From assembly GCF_009498035.1 (NCBI RefSeq), contig NZ_CP034550.1:8370001-8434000 (forward strand): 64,000 bases of DNA, in the 5' to 3' direction. This stretch comes from Saccharothrix syringae (GTDB lineage Bacteria > Actinomycetota > Actinomycetes > Mycobacteriales > Pseudonocardiaceae). A model generated the notes under the pieces. That model was not told where the DNA came from, searched no databases, and saw only the letters and a list, made by a program, of their open reading frames with translations. The translations under genes and the position numbers were made by a program. Position 1 is the stretch's first letter; each line of letters begins with the position of its first letter. Positions 36,596 through 44,752 of this stretch are shown here, one piece after another.

Positions 36596-38071
36596 TCAGT
36601 CCACTCCCCGCATCAACCGGTGGATGGACCTGGCACCCAGCACGAGCGCGACGCCCAGCGCGATGGCCACCCCGCCCAGCACCCCGAAGTACGCCTCCGC
36701 GTTCTCGTCGCTGTAGTAGCGCACCACGATCGCGCCCACGCCCTGCCCCGCCGCCGTGGCGAGGAACCACAGGCCCATGGTCTGCGAGGCGAACGCCCGG
36801 GGCGCGAGCTTGGTCGTCACCGACAGCCCCACCGGCGAGAGCATCAGCTCACCGCAGGTCATCACCAGGTACATCGCGATCAGCCACAGGAAGCTCACCC
36901 GCACCGCCGGGTCGCCCTGCCCCGCCACCATCAGCAGCAGGAACGACAGGCCCACCAGCAGCAGCGAGTAGCCGAACTTGCGCGGCGTCACCGGCTGGCG
37001 CCCGGCCAGCCGCGACCAGAGCAGGGCGAACAGCGGCGCCACCACGATGATCATCACCGGGTTGATCGACTGCACGAACGACGGCTTGAGCGAGAGCCCG
37101 AGGACCGTGGTGTCCACCCGCGTGTCCGCGAACGCCGCGATCACCGTGGCGCTCTGCTCGAACAGCAGCCAGAACATCGCCGCCGCGACGAACAGCGGGA
37201 TGTAGGCGATCACCCGGGACCGCTCCACCGGCGTGGTGCGCGGGCTGCGCACCATCACCGCGAAGTACCCGACCGGCAGCAGCACCGACAGCAGGCTGAT
37301 CAGGTTGATCACGCCCTCCGCGCCGAGCACGCCGAGCACCACCAGCAGCGCGACCGCGGCGACCGCGCCGACCACCACCGCCGCGATCCGGCCCAGCACC
37401 CGGCCGCGCTCCCCGGCGGGCAGCGGCCTCGGCGGCGCGGCGGCCGAGTCGCCCAGGCCGCGCACGCCCGCCCGGTACACGACCAGGCCCAGCGCCATGC
37501 CGACCGCCGCCGCGCCGAAGCCCAGGTGCCAGTCGTACTCCTCGCCCAGGAAGCCGCACACCAGCGGCGCCAGGAAGCCGCCGAGGTTGATGCCCATGTA
37601 GAAGATCGTGAAGCCCGAGTCGCGGCGCGGGTCCTGCCGGTCGTAGAGCCCGCCGACGACCGTGGAGATGTTCGGCTTGAGCAGGCCGGTGCCCAGCACG
37701 ATCAGCACCAGGCCGGTGTAGACGCCCGCCACGCCGATCGGCAGCGCCAGCGCGACGTGCCCGAGCATGATGAGCACGCCGCCGTGGAAGACCGCGCGCT
37801 GGCCGCCCAGCACCCGGTCGGCCAGCCAGCCGCCCGCCACCCCGGACATGTAGACCGACGCGCCGTAGATGGCGACCAGCGACAGCGCGAAGCTCTTGTC
37901 GAGCCCGAGCGCGCCCTCGGCCGTGGACCGGTACAGGTAGTAGGCCAGGATCGCTTTCATCCCGTAGTAGGAGAAGCGTTCCCACAACTCGGTGAAGAAC
38001 AGCGTGGACAGTCCTCGGGGGTGACCGAAGAAGTCCCGCTGCGGGGTGGAGACGGCGCTCGTGGCGCTCAC
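36596..38071 (-). CDS. Proton-dependent oligopeptide transporter (POT/PTR family)
   Basis: The 491-residue protein imports di- and tripeptides with protons. It has the POT signatures FFTELWERFSYYGMKA (25-40, containing the ExxERFxYYG motif) and FYMGINLGGF, and about 14 membrane helices. The GTG at 38071 has AGGAGGA 5 bp upstream. A 478-bp spacer with strong hairpins precedes it. Confidence 0.95.
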   Translation of the reverse strand: MSATSAVSTPQRDFFGHPRGLSTLFFTELWERFSYYGMKAILAYYLYRSTAEGALGLDKSFALSLVAIYGASVYMSGVAGGWLADRVLGGQRAVFHGGVLIMLGHVALALPIGVAGVYTGLVLIVLGTGLLKPNISTVVGGLYDRQDPRRDSGFTIFYMGINLGGFLAPLVCGFLGEEYDWHLGFGAAAVGMALGLVVYRAGVRGLGDSAAAPPRPLPAGERGRVLGRIAAVVVGAVAAVALLVVLGVLGAEGVINLISLLSVLLPVGYFAVMVRSPRTTPVERSRVIAYIPLFVAAAMFWLLFEQSATVIAAFADTRVDTTVLGLSLKPSFVQSINPVMIIVVAPLFALLWSRLAGRQPVTPRKFGYSLLLVGLSFLLLMVAGQGDPAVRVSFLWLIAMYLVMTCGELMLSPVGLSVTTKLAPRAFASQTMGLWFLATAAGQGVGAIVVRYYSDENAEAYFGVLGGVAIALGVALVLGARSIHRLMRGVD

Positions 38072-38227
38072 TGGGTCCTCCTGCTCTCGGCGGACGTCAC
38101 CGTCGGCGTCCGGGCAAAACTACGCCGAACGGGTGTACGTCGGGAAATCCGCATACCACCGAGTGGTCCAATGCACAGCCGCGGGTGGTGCCGACCCGTG
38201 CGGCGCCGGACCCCTGCCGGAGCTCAC

Positions 38228-38272
38228 GGGGCCCGCCCCGCGCGGCTCCCCCGTCCGCGCGGGGCGGGCCCC
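38228..38272. terminator. 18-bp perfect GC hairpin upstream of the POT gene
   Basis: GGGGCCCGCCCCGCGCGG (38228-38245) pairs perfectly with CCGCGCGGGGCGGGCCCC (38255-38272) around a 9-nt loop. It is the third of three inverted repeats met when transcribing from the DUF4262 gene toward the POT gene, so it may be a terminator or a leader structure for POT. Confidence 0.65.
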
Positions 38273-38337
38273 GCCTCCCCCTTCACGATGCGCCAACCCC
38301 CGACGTCCGACGCATGGGCACAGTGATATCCCGCCGA

Positions 38338-38388
38338 AGGTTGTCCGGGGTCGGCTCCCGGCACCTGACAACAGTTGCCGGACAACCT
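38338..38388. promoter_or_regulatory. 11-bp inverted repeat with a 29-nt internal region
   Basis: AGGTTGTCCGG (38338-38348) and CCGGACAACCT (38378-38388) are perfect inverted repeats enclosing a segment that also contains CAACAGTTG. It lies between two strong hairpins in a non-coding region. The arrangement could form a branched RNA structure; its role is unknown. Confidence 0.5.
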
Positions 38389-38390
38389 CA

Positions 38391-38424
38391 TCGGGCCCCG
38401 CCGCACGCGTGCGGCGGGGCCCGA
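38391..38424. terminator. 34-bp perfect palindrome after the DUF4262 gene
   Basis: TCGGGCCCCGCCGCACG is directly followed by its exact reverse complement CGTGCGGCGGGGCCCGA. As RNA it gives a stem of about 14-15 bp with a minimal loop. It lies about 125 bp after the DUF4262 stop. The spacer 38072-38549 contains this and the two neighbouring inverted repeats and no gene that I can support. Confidence 0.65.
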
Positions 38425-38549
38425 CGGGTGCCGGACGGACCAGCCGAGGTGATCGACGTCCGCACCGGGAGGTGGTCTGCGCACACCCAGGGTGCCGGCG
38501 AACCGCCGCGAACGCCCGACCAGTCGGCGAACTCCGTGCGTCGATCCGG

Positions 38550-39056
38550 TCACGGACCGTTGACGCCCGGCTCCCAGCTCTCGGGCCGACCGCTCTCGGT
38601 CAGCAGCAGCTGCCAGTCGCCGAAGCCCATCGGCGCGTCGTGGTGCCACGGGAACCGGCCCTGGGCCGTGGGCACGATGATCTGCACGGCGGCGAAGTCG
38701 CCCTTGCCGTAGAGCAGGAACGCGCTGCCGAAGAACTCCGGGTAGAAGCCCTTGAACACGCGCTCGAAGGTGATCGGGACGCCGTCGAAGAAGTCCCAGT
38801 AGAGCCTGCCGGGGACGAACCGCTCACCGCGCCGGGCGCGGTCGACGTAGGCCCGGATGAGCACCTGGGCCTGCTCGGGCGGCAGGCCGAGCACCACGGC
38901 CTCGGCCACCCCGAACCGGCGCCAGGCGCCCACGGAGAACGCGTACCCGGCGCCCTCGGCGTCCTCGGGCACGGTGACCACCGCGTGCCCGTGCAGCTCG
39001 GACTGCTCCAGCAGCCAGTCGCGCAGCTTCAGGTCCTGGGGGGAGGGAGACGACAC
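38550..39056 (-). CDS. DUF4262 protein
   Basis: The 168-residue soluble product fits the DUF4262 family: HGHAVVTVPEDAEGAGYAFS, VLGLPPEQAQVL, the YPEFFGSA segment and a C-terminal PTAQGRFPWHHD. The function of the family is unknown. The GTG at 39056 is chosen because everything upstream in frame is a Gly/Ala/Arg/Val-rich readthrough of repeats. No clear ribosome-binding site is seen. Confidence 0.82.
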   Translation of the reverse strand: MSSPSPQDLKLRDWLLEQSELHGHAVVTVPEDAEGAGYAFSVGAWRRFGVAEAVVLGLPPEQAQVLIRAYVDRARRGERFVPGRLYWDFFDGVPITFERVFKGFYPEFFGSAFLLYGKGDFAAVQIIVPTAQGRFPWHHDAPMGFGDWQLLLTESGRPESWEPGVNGP

Positions 39057-39201
39057 CGGGCCATTGTGACCGGCGCTCCCGTCACCCCCGTGTGAGACCG
39101 CGAGGCCGCCGCGCGAGACCGCCCTCACACCCGCGACCGCGCGCACGCGCGCACGCGCCACACCCGCACCCGCCCCCGCGCAAGACCGCACCCGGGCACG
39201 A

Positions 39202-39330
39202 CCGCGGCCCACCCGAACCCGCGCACGACCGCACCCCGCACACAGCCGCGGCCCCACCCGAACCCGCACCCGCACTCGCGCACGACCGCACCCCGCACAC
39301 GACCGCGGCCCCACCCGAACCCGGGCGGGG
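39202..39330. repeat. Degenerate tandem repeat with 44-57 bp period upstream of the DUF4262 gene
   Basis: The segment CCGCGGCCCCACCCGAACCC recurs at 39202, 39246 and 39303, each time followed by CGCACGACCGCACCCCGCAC-like sequence, with a 13-bp insertion in the second unit. The region 39057-39354 is otherwise low-complexity C/G/A sequence and contains no gene I can support. Confidence 0.8.
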
Positions 39331-39354
39331 CCGCGGCCCGCGAAGCGGGACCGG

Positions 39355-40104
39355 TCAGCCGACCTCGGCCATGACCTCGTCGGACACGTCGAAGTTCGCG
39401 TAGACGTTCTGCACGTCGTCGCAGTCCTCCAGCGCGTCGATCAGCTTGAAGATCTTCCGCGCGCCCTCCGCGTCGAGCTGCACCGACACCGACGGCAGGA
39501 AGTTCGCGTCCGCCGACTCGTAGTCGTAGCCGGCGTCCTGGAGCGCCTTGCGCACGGCCACCAGGTCGGTCGCCTCGCACACGACCTCGTAGCTCTCGCC
39601 CAGGTCGTTGACCTCCTCCGCGCCCGCGTCCAGCACGGCCATGAGCACGTCGTCCTCGGTCAGCTCGCCCTTGGGCAGGATCACCACGCCCTTGCGGCCG
39701 AACATGTAGGCCACCGAGCCCGGGTCGGCCATCGAGCCGCCGTTGCGGGTCATGGCGGTGCGGACCTCCGACGCGGCCCGGTTGCGGTTGTCGGTCAGGC
39801 ACTCGATCAGCACCGCCACGCCGTTGGGGCCGTAGCCCTCGTACATGATGGTCTGCCAGTCGGAGCCGCCCGCCTCCTCGCCGGCACCGCGCTTGCGCGC
39901 GCGCTCGATGTTGTCCAGCGGCACGGAGTTCTTGCGCGCCTTCTGGATGGCGTCGTACAGCGTCGGGTTGCCGTCGGGGTCACCGCCGCCGCCGCGGGCC
40001 GCGACCTCGATGTTCTTGATCAGGCGCGCGAAGAGCTTGCCGCGCTTGGCGTCGAGTGCGGCCTTCTTGTGCTTGGTGGTCGCCCACTTGGAGTGGCCGC
40101 TCAT
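39355..40104 (-). CDS. yebC: YebC/PmpR-family regulator or translation factor
   Basis: The 249-residue product has the family start [20 protein letters not shown] in full, then [17 protein letters not shown], and [19 protein letters not shown]. The family was named for transcription regulation; recent work on relatives links it to ribosome stalling at proline stretches. It lies 18 bp after pdxT, the usual actinobacterial order. Confidence 0.96.
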   Translation of the reverse strand: MSGHSKWATTKHKKAALDAKRGKLFARLIKNIEVAARGGGGDPDGNPTLYDAIQKARKNSVPLDNIERARKRGAGEEAGGSDWQTIMYEGYGPNGVAVLIECLTDNRNRAASEVRTAMTRNGGSMADPGSVAYMFGRKGVVILPKGELTEDDVLMAVLDAGAEEVNDLGESYEVVCEATDLVAVRKALQDAGYDYESADANFLPSVSVQLDAEGARKIFKLIDALEDCDDVQNVYANFDVSDEVMAEVG

Positions 40105-40122
40105 TTCTCCTCCGTCTGTCCC

Positions 40123-40728
40123 TCAGCCCGCGGCACGGACCATGTCCACGAATAGGCGGTGCACGCGCCCGTCGCCGGTCAGTTCCGGGTGGAACGAGGT
40201 GGCGAGCACGTGCCCCTGCCGAACCGCGACGATCCTACCGGCGGCCTCGCCCGCGTCCTCGGTTTCGGGGACCCGGGCCAGCACCTCCACGCCCTCGCCG
40301 GTCGACTCGACCCACGGCGCGCGGATGAACACCGCGTGCACGTCACCCACGTCGGTGAAGTCCAGCTCGGCCTCGAAGGAGTCGACCTGCCTGCCGAACG
40401 CGTTGCGCCGGACCACGATGTCGAGCCCGCCGAGCTGGTGCTGGTCGGGCCGGCCGTCGAGCACCCGGTCGGCGAGCAGGATCATGCCCGCGCACGAGCC
40501 GTAGGCCGGCATGCCCTCCTTGATCCGGGCGCGCAGCGGTTCGAGCAGGTCGAACGCCTCCAGCAGGCGGCTGATGGTCGTCGACTCGCCGCCGGGCAGC
40601 ACCACGCCGTCGACCTCGGCCAGCTCCTCGGGCCTGCGGATGGGCCGCGCCAGGGCGTCGGCCTCGGCCAGCGCCACCAGGTGCTCACGGACGTCGCCCT
40701 GGAGGGCGAGGACACCGACGACGGACAC
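40123..40728 (-). CDS. pdxT: Pyridoxal 5'-phosphate synthase glutaminase subunit
   Basis: PdxT releases ammonia from glutamine and channels it to PdxS. The 201-residue class I amidotransferase has [12 protein letters not shown] (5-16), the PGGEST loop (45-50), the nucleophile Cys79 in YGSCAGMI and the His180/Glu182 pair in FHPELTGD. The GTG at 40728 has AGGAGGAAG 8 bp upstream. Its partner pdxS is at 49146 on the same strand, 8.4 kb away rather than adjacent. Confidence 0.96.
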   Translation of the reverse strand: MSVVGVLALQGDVREHLVALAEADALARPIRRPEELAEVDGVVLPGGESTTISRLLEAFDLLEPLRARIKEGMPAYGSCAGMILLADRVLDGRPDQHQLGGLDIVVRRNAFGRQVDSFEAELDFTDVGDVHAVFIRAPWVESTGEGVEVLARVPETEDAGEAAGRIVAVRQGHVLATSFHPELTGDGRVHRLFVDMVRAAG

Positions 40729-40770
40729 GGTTGGGCTTCCTCCTCGATCAGGTCCCACCAGGGTAGGTGA

Positions 40771-40809
40771 CCGGGTCGGGCGCGTGCTCGTGGCACCCGC
40801 CCGACCCGG
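40771..40809. terminator. Hairpin terminator after the amino acid permease
   Basis: CCGGGTCGGGCG (40771-40782) pairs perfectly with CGCCCGACCCGG (40798-40809), 12 bp with a 15-nt loop, starting 19 bp after the permease stop in the direction of transcription. It isolates pdxT-yebC from the permease operon. Confidence 0.8.
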
Positions 40810-40828
40810 CCGGTCTTCCCGCGGCGCG

Positions 40829-42238
40829 CTAGTCGGGCGCCGCGACCCGCCCGCCCGCCTGGTGGGCGGCCGGGCGACGGGCTCGGACGACTCGCCAGCC
40901 GGCGAACAGCGCGGCGGCGAGCAGCGGGGTGGACCAGAAGGCGATGCGCTCGGCCGTCCCGGCGAACGCCATCAGCACGATGACCAGGGCGAGGAAGGCC
41001 AGGGTCGCGTACCCGGTGTAGGGGGCGCCGGGCATCCGGTAGGCGGGCCGCTCGACCTCGCCGCGCAGCGCCGCGCGCCGCAGCCGGAGCTGGCAGGCGA
41101 TGAGCGTGGCCCAGGTGGTGACCACGCCCAGGGAGGCCACCGCGATCGCGATGTCGAACGCCTCCTTGGGCACGAGGTAGTTCAGGACCACCCCGAACAG
41201 GTAGGCGACCGAGGTCAGCAGGATGCCGCCCGCCGGCACGTGCCGGGCGTTGAGCCGCCCGGTGAACGCGGGCGCCTCGCCGTGCCGCGCCAGCGACCGC
41301 AGGATGCGGCCGGTGGAGTACAGGCCCGAGTTGCACGATGACAGCGCGGCGGTGAGCACGACCGCGTTCATCACGTCGCCCACGGCCGGCACGCCGAGCG
41401 CGGAGAACACGGTGACGAACGGGCTCTCCGCGCCGCTGTAGGCGTGCCAGGGCAGCAGCATCGCCAGCAGCAGCACCGAGCCGACGTAGAACACGCCGAT
41501 GCGGTAGACCACGCCGTTGATGGCCTTGGGCAGCACCTGGCGCGGGTTGGCGGTCTCCCCCGCCGCGATGCCGACCATCTCGATGGCGGAGTAGGCGAAG
41601 ATGACGGCCTGGAGCGTCATCAGGGCGATGCCGACGCCGGCGGGGAACAGGCCGCCGGAGCCGACGAGGTTGTGCGCGCCGGCCTGCTGCCCGCCGACGT
41701 CCGCGCCGCCGACGACCAGCGCCACGCCGGTGAACAGGAAGACCACCAGGGCGGTCACCTTGACCACGCTGAACCAGAACTCCAGCTCGCCGAACAGCTT
41801 CACCGACAGCAGGTTCACCGCGACCAGCACGCCCAGGGCGACCAGCGCGGTGACCCACTGCGGCAGGTCGGGCAGCCACCGGTGCACGTAGATGGCGACC
41901 GCGGTGATCTCGGCGATGCCGGTCATCGCCCAGTTCAGCCAGTACATCCAGCCGGAGGTGAACCCGGCCCACGGTCCGATGAACTCGCGGGCGTACTCGA
42001 CGAAGCTGCCCGCCGTCGGCCGGTGCAGGACCAGCTCGCCCAGGGCGCGCATGACGAAGAACGCGGCCACGCCGCACAGCGCGTAGGACAGGACCAGGGC
42101 GGGGCCCGCCTGGGCGAGCCTGCCGCCCGCGCCGAGGAAGAGCCCCACTCCGATCGCGCCGCCGATGGCGATCATCTGCACCTGGCGCTTGGTCAGCGCC
42201 TCGCGGTAGCCGTCGGCGGTGGTTCCCTGGTCGTCCAT
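40829..42238 (-). CDS. APC-superfamily amino acid permease
   Basis: The 469-residue protein has about twelve helices and the amino acid transporter signature [19 protein letters not shown] (19-37 region), SGWMYWLNW and the [13 protein letters not shown] segment. It resembles GABA/histidine/D-serine-type permeases. The ATG at 42238 lies 13 bp after the stop of the PLP-dependent lyase gene, so the two form an operon divergent from an Lrp regulator. This context suggests uptake of a sulfur-containing or related amino acid. Confidence 0.9.
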   Translation of the reverse strand: MDDQGTTADGYREALTKRQVQMIAIGGAIGVGLFLGAGGRLAQAGPALVLSYALCGVAAFFVMRALGELVLHRPTAGSFVEYAREFIGPWAGFTSGWMYWLNWAMTGIAEITAVAIYVHRWLPDLPQWVTALVALGVLVAVNLLSVKLFGELEFWFSVVKVTALVVFLFTGVALVVGGADVGGQQAGAHNLVGSGGLFPAGVGIALMTLQAVIFAYSAIEMVGIAAGETANPRQVLPKAINGVVYRIGVFYVGSVLLLAMLLPWHAYSGAESPFVTVFSALGVPAVGDVMNAVVLTAALSSCNSGLYSTGRILRSLARHGEAPAFTGRLNARHVPAGGILLTSVAYLFGVVLNYLVPKEAFDIAIAVASLGVVTTWATLIACQLRLRRAALRGEVERPAYRMPGAPYTGYATLAFLALVIVLMAFAGTAERIAFWSTPLLAAALFAGWRVVRARRPAAHQAGGRVAAPD

Positions 42239-42251
42239 GGCGGCCGGGACG

Positions 42252-43475
42252 CTATCCGGTCTGGACCAACTTCCCGGGACCGCTTGAGGAAGGCTTGATG
42301 TAATTGCGCTCACAAGGACCGGAAAGTGCCTGGTCCAGGTCCTCCCAGAGGTCTTCGACGTCCTCCAGGCCCACGCTGAGCCGCAGCAGGTTCGCGGGCA
42401 CGCCGGACGCCTCCCGCTCGGCGCCGGGCACCAGCCGGTGGGTCAGCGCGGCCGGGTGCTCGACCAGGGTGTCGACCGAGCCGAGGCTGACCGCGGGCGT
42501 GACCAGCCCCAGCCGCCCGACCACGGCCGCGGGGTCCTCGCGCGTGGTGAACGCCAGCACGGCGCCGGGCCCGCGCAACTGGGTGCCGACCAGGCCGGCC
42601 GGGTCGGCGCCGGGCAGGCTCGGGTGCCGCACGAGCCCGGTGCCGGGGTGCGCGGCCAGCCGCCGCGCCAGCTCCACCGCCGTGCGCTGGGCCGCCTCCA
42701 CGCGCAGCGGCAGCGTGGCCAGGCCGCGGTGCAGCAGGTAGCCGCCCAGCGGGTGCAGCACCGCCCCGGTCAGCGCCCTGACCTGCCGCAACGGGCCCGC
42801 GTGCGCCTCGTCGCAGGCCACCACGCCGCCGAGCACGTCGCCGTGCCCGCCGAGGTACTTGGTGGCCGAGTGCAGCACGTAGGTCGCGCCGAGCGCGGCC
42901 GGGTTCTGGAGCACGGGCGTGGCGAAGGTGTTGTCCACCACGACCGGTGCGCCCCCGGCCTGCCGGACGATCGACGCGATGTCCAGCAGGTCCAGGTTGG
43001 GGTTGGCGGGCGTCTCGACCACCACCAGCCCGGTGCCCGGGGTGACCGCGTCGGCGACCCGGTCGGCGGCGGCGTAGGTGGTGCGCACGCCCAGCAGGCC
43101 GTTGGACAGCAGGTGGTCGGTGCCGCCGTAGAGCGGGCGCACCGCCACCACGTGCGGCTTGCCGGCGAGCGCGCACGCCGCCTGCACCACCGCCGTCACC
43201 GCCGCCATGCCGCTGCCGAACGCGACCGCCGCGGCCGTGCCCTCCAGCGCGGCCAGGGCCCGCTCGAACCGCGCGGTGGTGGGGTTGTGCAGCCGGGCGT
43301 AGACCGGCGAGGACGCGTGCGCGGCGCCCTCCGCGAGGTCCTGGAGCGCCCGGCCGCCCGCGGCCTGGTCGGGCACCGGGTAGGTGGTGGACAGGTCGAG
43401 GGGAGGGGCGTGCACGCCCAGGTCGGCGAGGTCGTCGCGCCCACCGTGCACCGCCGTCGTTCGCAACCGCTTCAT
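42252..43475 (-). CDS. Cystathionine/methionine gamma-lyase family PLP enzyme
   Basis: The 407-residue enzyme belongs to the Cys/Met metabolism PLP family: YARLHNPTT (59-67), VETPANPNL (153-161), VDNTFATPVLQ and PLP-binding Lys206 in LHSATKYLGGHGD. Methionine gamma-lyases typically have a Cys in the LYGCT loop; here it is LYGGT (115-119), which favours cystathionine gamma-lyase or another gamma-elimination activity. It is cotranscribed with an amino acid permease and divergent from an Lrp regulator, an arrangement seen for catabolic lyases. Confidence 0.9.
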   Translation of the reverse strand: MKRLRTTAVHGGRDDLADLGVHAPPLDLSTTYPVPDQAAGGRALQDLAEGAAHASSPVYARLHNPTTARFERALAALEGTAAAVAFGSGMAAVTAVVQAACALAGKPHVVAVRPLYGGTDHLLSNGLLGVRTTYAAADRVADAVTPGTGLVVVETPANPNLDLLDIASIVRQAGGAPVVVDNTFATPVLQNPAALGATYVLHSATKYLGGHGDVLGGVVACDEAHAGPLRQVRALTGAVLHPLGGYLLHRGLATLPLRVEAAQRTAVELARRLAAHPGTGLVRHPSLPGADPAGLVGTQLRGPGAVLAFTTREDPAAVVGRLGLVTPAVSLGSVDTLVEHPAALTHRLVPGAEREASGVPANLLRLSVGLEDVEDLWEDLDQALSGPCERNYIKPSSSGPGKLVQTG

Positions 43476-43549
43476 GGGCGGATCGTGGACTCGACGTCGG
43501 TGCGACGGGCACACTTCCGCAGGCCGTTCGGCGGACAAGGGGGTTCGTT

Positions 43550-44020
43550 GTGCTGGATTCGGTGGACGCGGCCATCGTGCGGGAGCTGCAGAAGGACGCT
43601 CGGCTGCCCAACAAGGACCTGGCGGCGCGGGTGAACGTGGCGCCGTCCACGTGCGTGGTGCGGCACCGGTCGCTGCGCGAGCGCGGGGTGATCACCGGGT
43701 ACCACGCGGAGGTGGACCTGGCGGCGGTCGGGCGGTCGGTGCAGGCGGTCGTCGCGGTGCGGGTGCGGCCGCACACCAGGGCGGTCGTCGAGCCGTTCAT
43801 GGCGTACGCGCTGTCGCTGCCGGAGGTGCTGGCGGTGTCGCACGTGGCCGGGCCGGAGGACTTCCTGGTGCACGTGGCGGTCGCCGACACGGCCCACCTC
43901 CAGCGGCTGGTGCTGGACCGGTTCACCACGCGCCGCGAGGTCAGCGAGGTGCGCACGAACCTGCTGTTCCAGCACGTGCGGAAGCACGGGGTGCCGGTGG
44001 AGGGCACGGCGGGCGGTTGA
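43550..44020 (+). CDS. Lrp/AsnC-family regulator
   Basis: The 156-residue product has an N-terminal helix-turn-helix (LDSVDAAIVRELQKDARLPN, then DLAARVNVAPSTCVVR) and a RAM ligand-binding domain (VQAVVAVRVRP, VSHVAGPEDFLVHVAV). It starts 74 bp from the divergent PLP-lyase gene and probably controls the lyase-permease operon in response to an amino acid. The GTG at 43550 follows AAGGGGG. Confidence 0.92.
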   Translation: MLDSVDAAIVRELQKDARLPNKDLAARVNVAPSTCVVRHRSLRERGVITGYHAEVDLAAVGRSVQAVVAVRVRPHTRAVVEPFMAYALSLPEVLAVSHVAGPEDFLVHVAVADTAHLQRLVLDRFTTRREVSEVRTNLLFQHVRKHGVPVEGTAGG

Positions 44021-44105
44021 GTTCGCGCCTCTCCGCTCCCGGAGGGCGGCAGGCCCCGCGCGACGGCCGACCGGCACAGTGGGCCGACCGGCACAGCAGC
44101 CACCC

Positions 44106-44432
44106 GGCACAGCGGGTCGACCGGGTCCACGCCCTCGAACAGCGGCGCCAGCAGGTCGCCCTCGGCGACGTGCCGGTAGAACGCCTCGAACGCCGCCGCG
44201 CCACCCGCCCACGAGTACGGGCTGGGCACCGCCTCGCCGAGGTCAACCGGCTCGTAGTGCCGCATCTCCTCGATACCCGGCACGAACTCCCGCACCTCGG
44301 CGAAGAACGGCGGGAAGCGCGGCCCCCGCCAGGCGGTCGCGCGCGGAGGTCCAGGTGATGCGGAGGACGTGCGACTCCGGCTCTTCCGGGCACCGGCTCA
44401 GTTCGAAGTCCCGGCACTCCGGGGCCGCCGCC
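44106..44432 (-). pseudogene. Remnant of an antibiotic-monooxygenase/truncated-globin fusion gene
   Basis: Read on the minus strand, 44432-44340 encodes FELSRCPEEPESHVLRITWT-type sequence of an ABM domain, then after a frameshift near 44330 the second half FPPFFAEVREFVPGIEEMRH. This continues in frame into VPSPYSWAGGAAAFEAFYRH and GDLLAPLFEGVDP, the first helices of a group II truncated haemoglobin, with a four-residue gap. The start of the ABM domain and the rest of the globin, including the proximal His, are missing. The order ABM then globin is that of a chimera known from Streptomyces. Short CCGACCGGCACAG-like repeats border the lower end. The identification rests on recalled family sequences. 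Confidence 0.7.
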
Positions 44433-44434
44433 AG

Positions 44435-44752
44435 GTGGACCGCCTGGCGGTGGACGTCATCGGCACCAAGTGGGCCGTGGTGGTGCTGGCCCGCCTCAAG
44501 GAGGCGCCGCACCGCTACGGCGAGCTGCGCCGGCGGGTGCCCGGCATCACCGAGAAGGTGCTGACGACCAGGTTGCGCGAACTGGAGGCGGCCGGATTGG
44601 TCGAGCGCACCGCCACCGACGAGGTGCCGCCCGCGGTGACCTACCGGCTCACCGGGGAGGGCCGGGAGCTGGCACCCGCCCTCCAGGTCCTCCACGACCG
44701 GGGTCGGCGGCGGGCCGACCGGGAGGGCGTGGTGATCGAGCCGACACCGTGA
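44435..44752 (+). CDS. HxlR-family regulator, N-terminus next to a deletion scar
   Basis: The product (about 105 residues) has the HxlR winged helix: DVIGTKWAVVVLARLKEAPH, RYGELRRRVPGITEKVLTTR, LRELEAAGLVER and VTYRLTGEG. The usual N-terminal cysteine segment is absent; further upstream the open frame reads the antisense of the ABM pseudogene, so the original start was probably lost in the same deletion. GTG at 44435 is one possible start, GTG at 44369 another with GGAGG too close. It overlaps the acyl-CoA oxidase gene (GTGA). Confidence 0.75.
   Translation: MDRLAVDVIGTKWAVVVLARLKEAPHRYGELRRRVPGITEKVLTTRLRELEAAGLVERTATDEVPPAVTYRLTGEGRELAPALQVLHDRGRRRADREGVVIEPTP

Noticed and set aside
36596..38071. 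Secondary-metabolite cluster around the two P450s
   Set aside because: No core biosynthetic gene (PKS, NRPS, terpene synthase or RiPP precursor) is present, so the P450s and the peptide transporter do not make a cluster by themselves.
39057..39314. Extended DUF4262 protein with a Gly/Arg/Val/Ala/Cys-rich N-terminus
   Set aside because: The extension is a translation of tandem repeats and lacks a ribosome-binding site.
42310..44295. 661-codon frame joining the globin remnant to sequence antisense to Lrp and overlapping the lyase gene
   Set aside because: It is an accidental read-through; only the first 60 codons resemble protein families, and they belong to the pseudogene.
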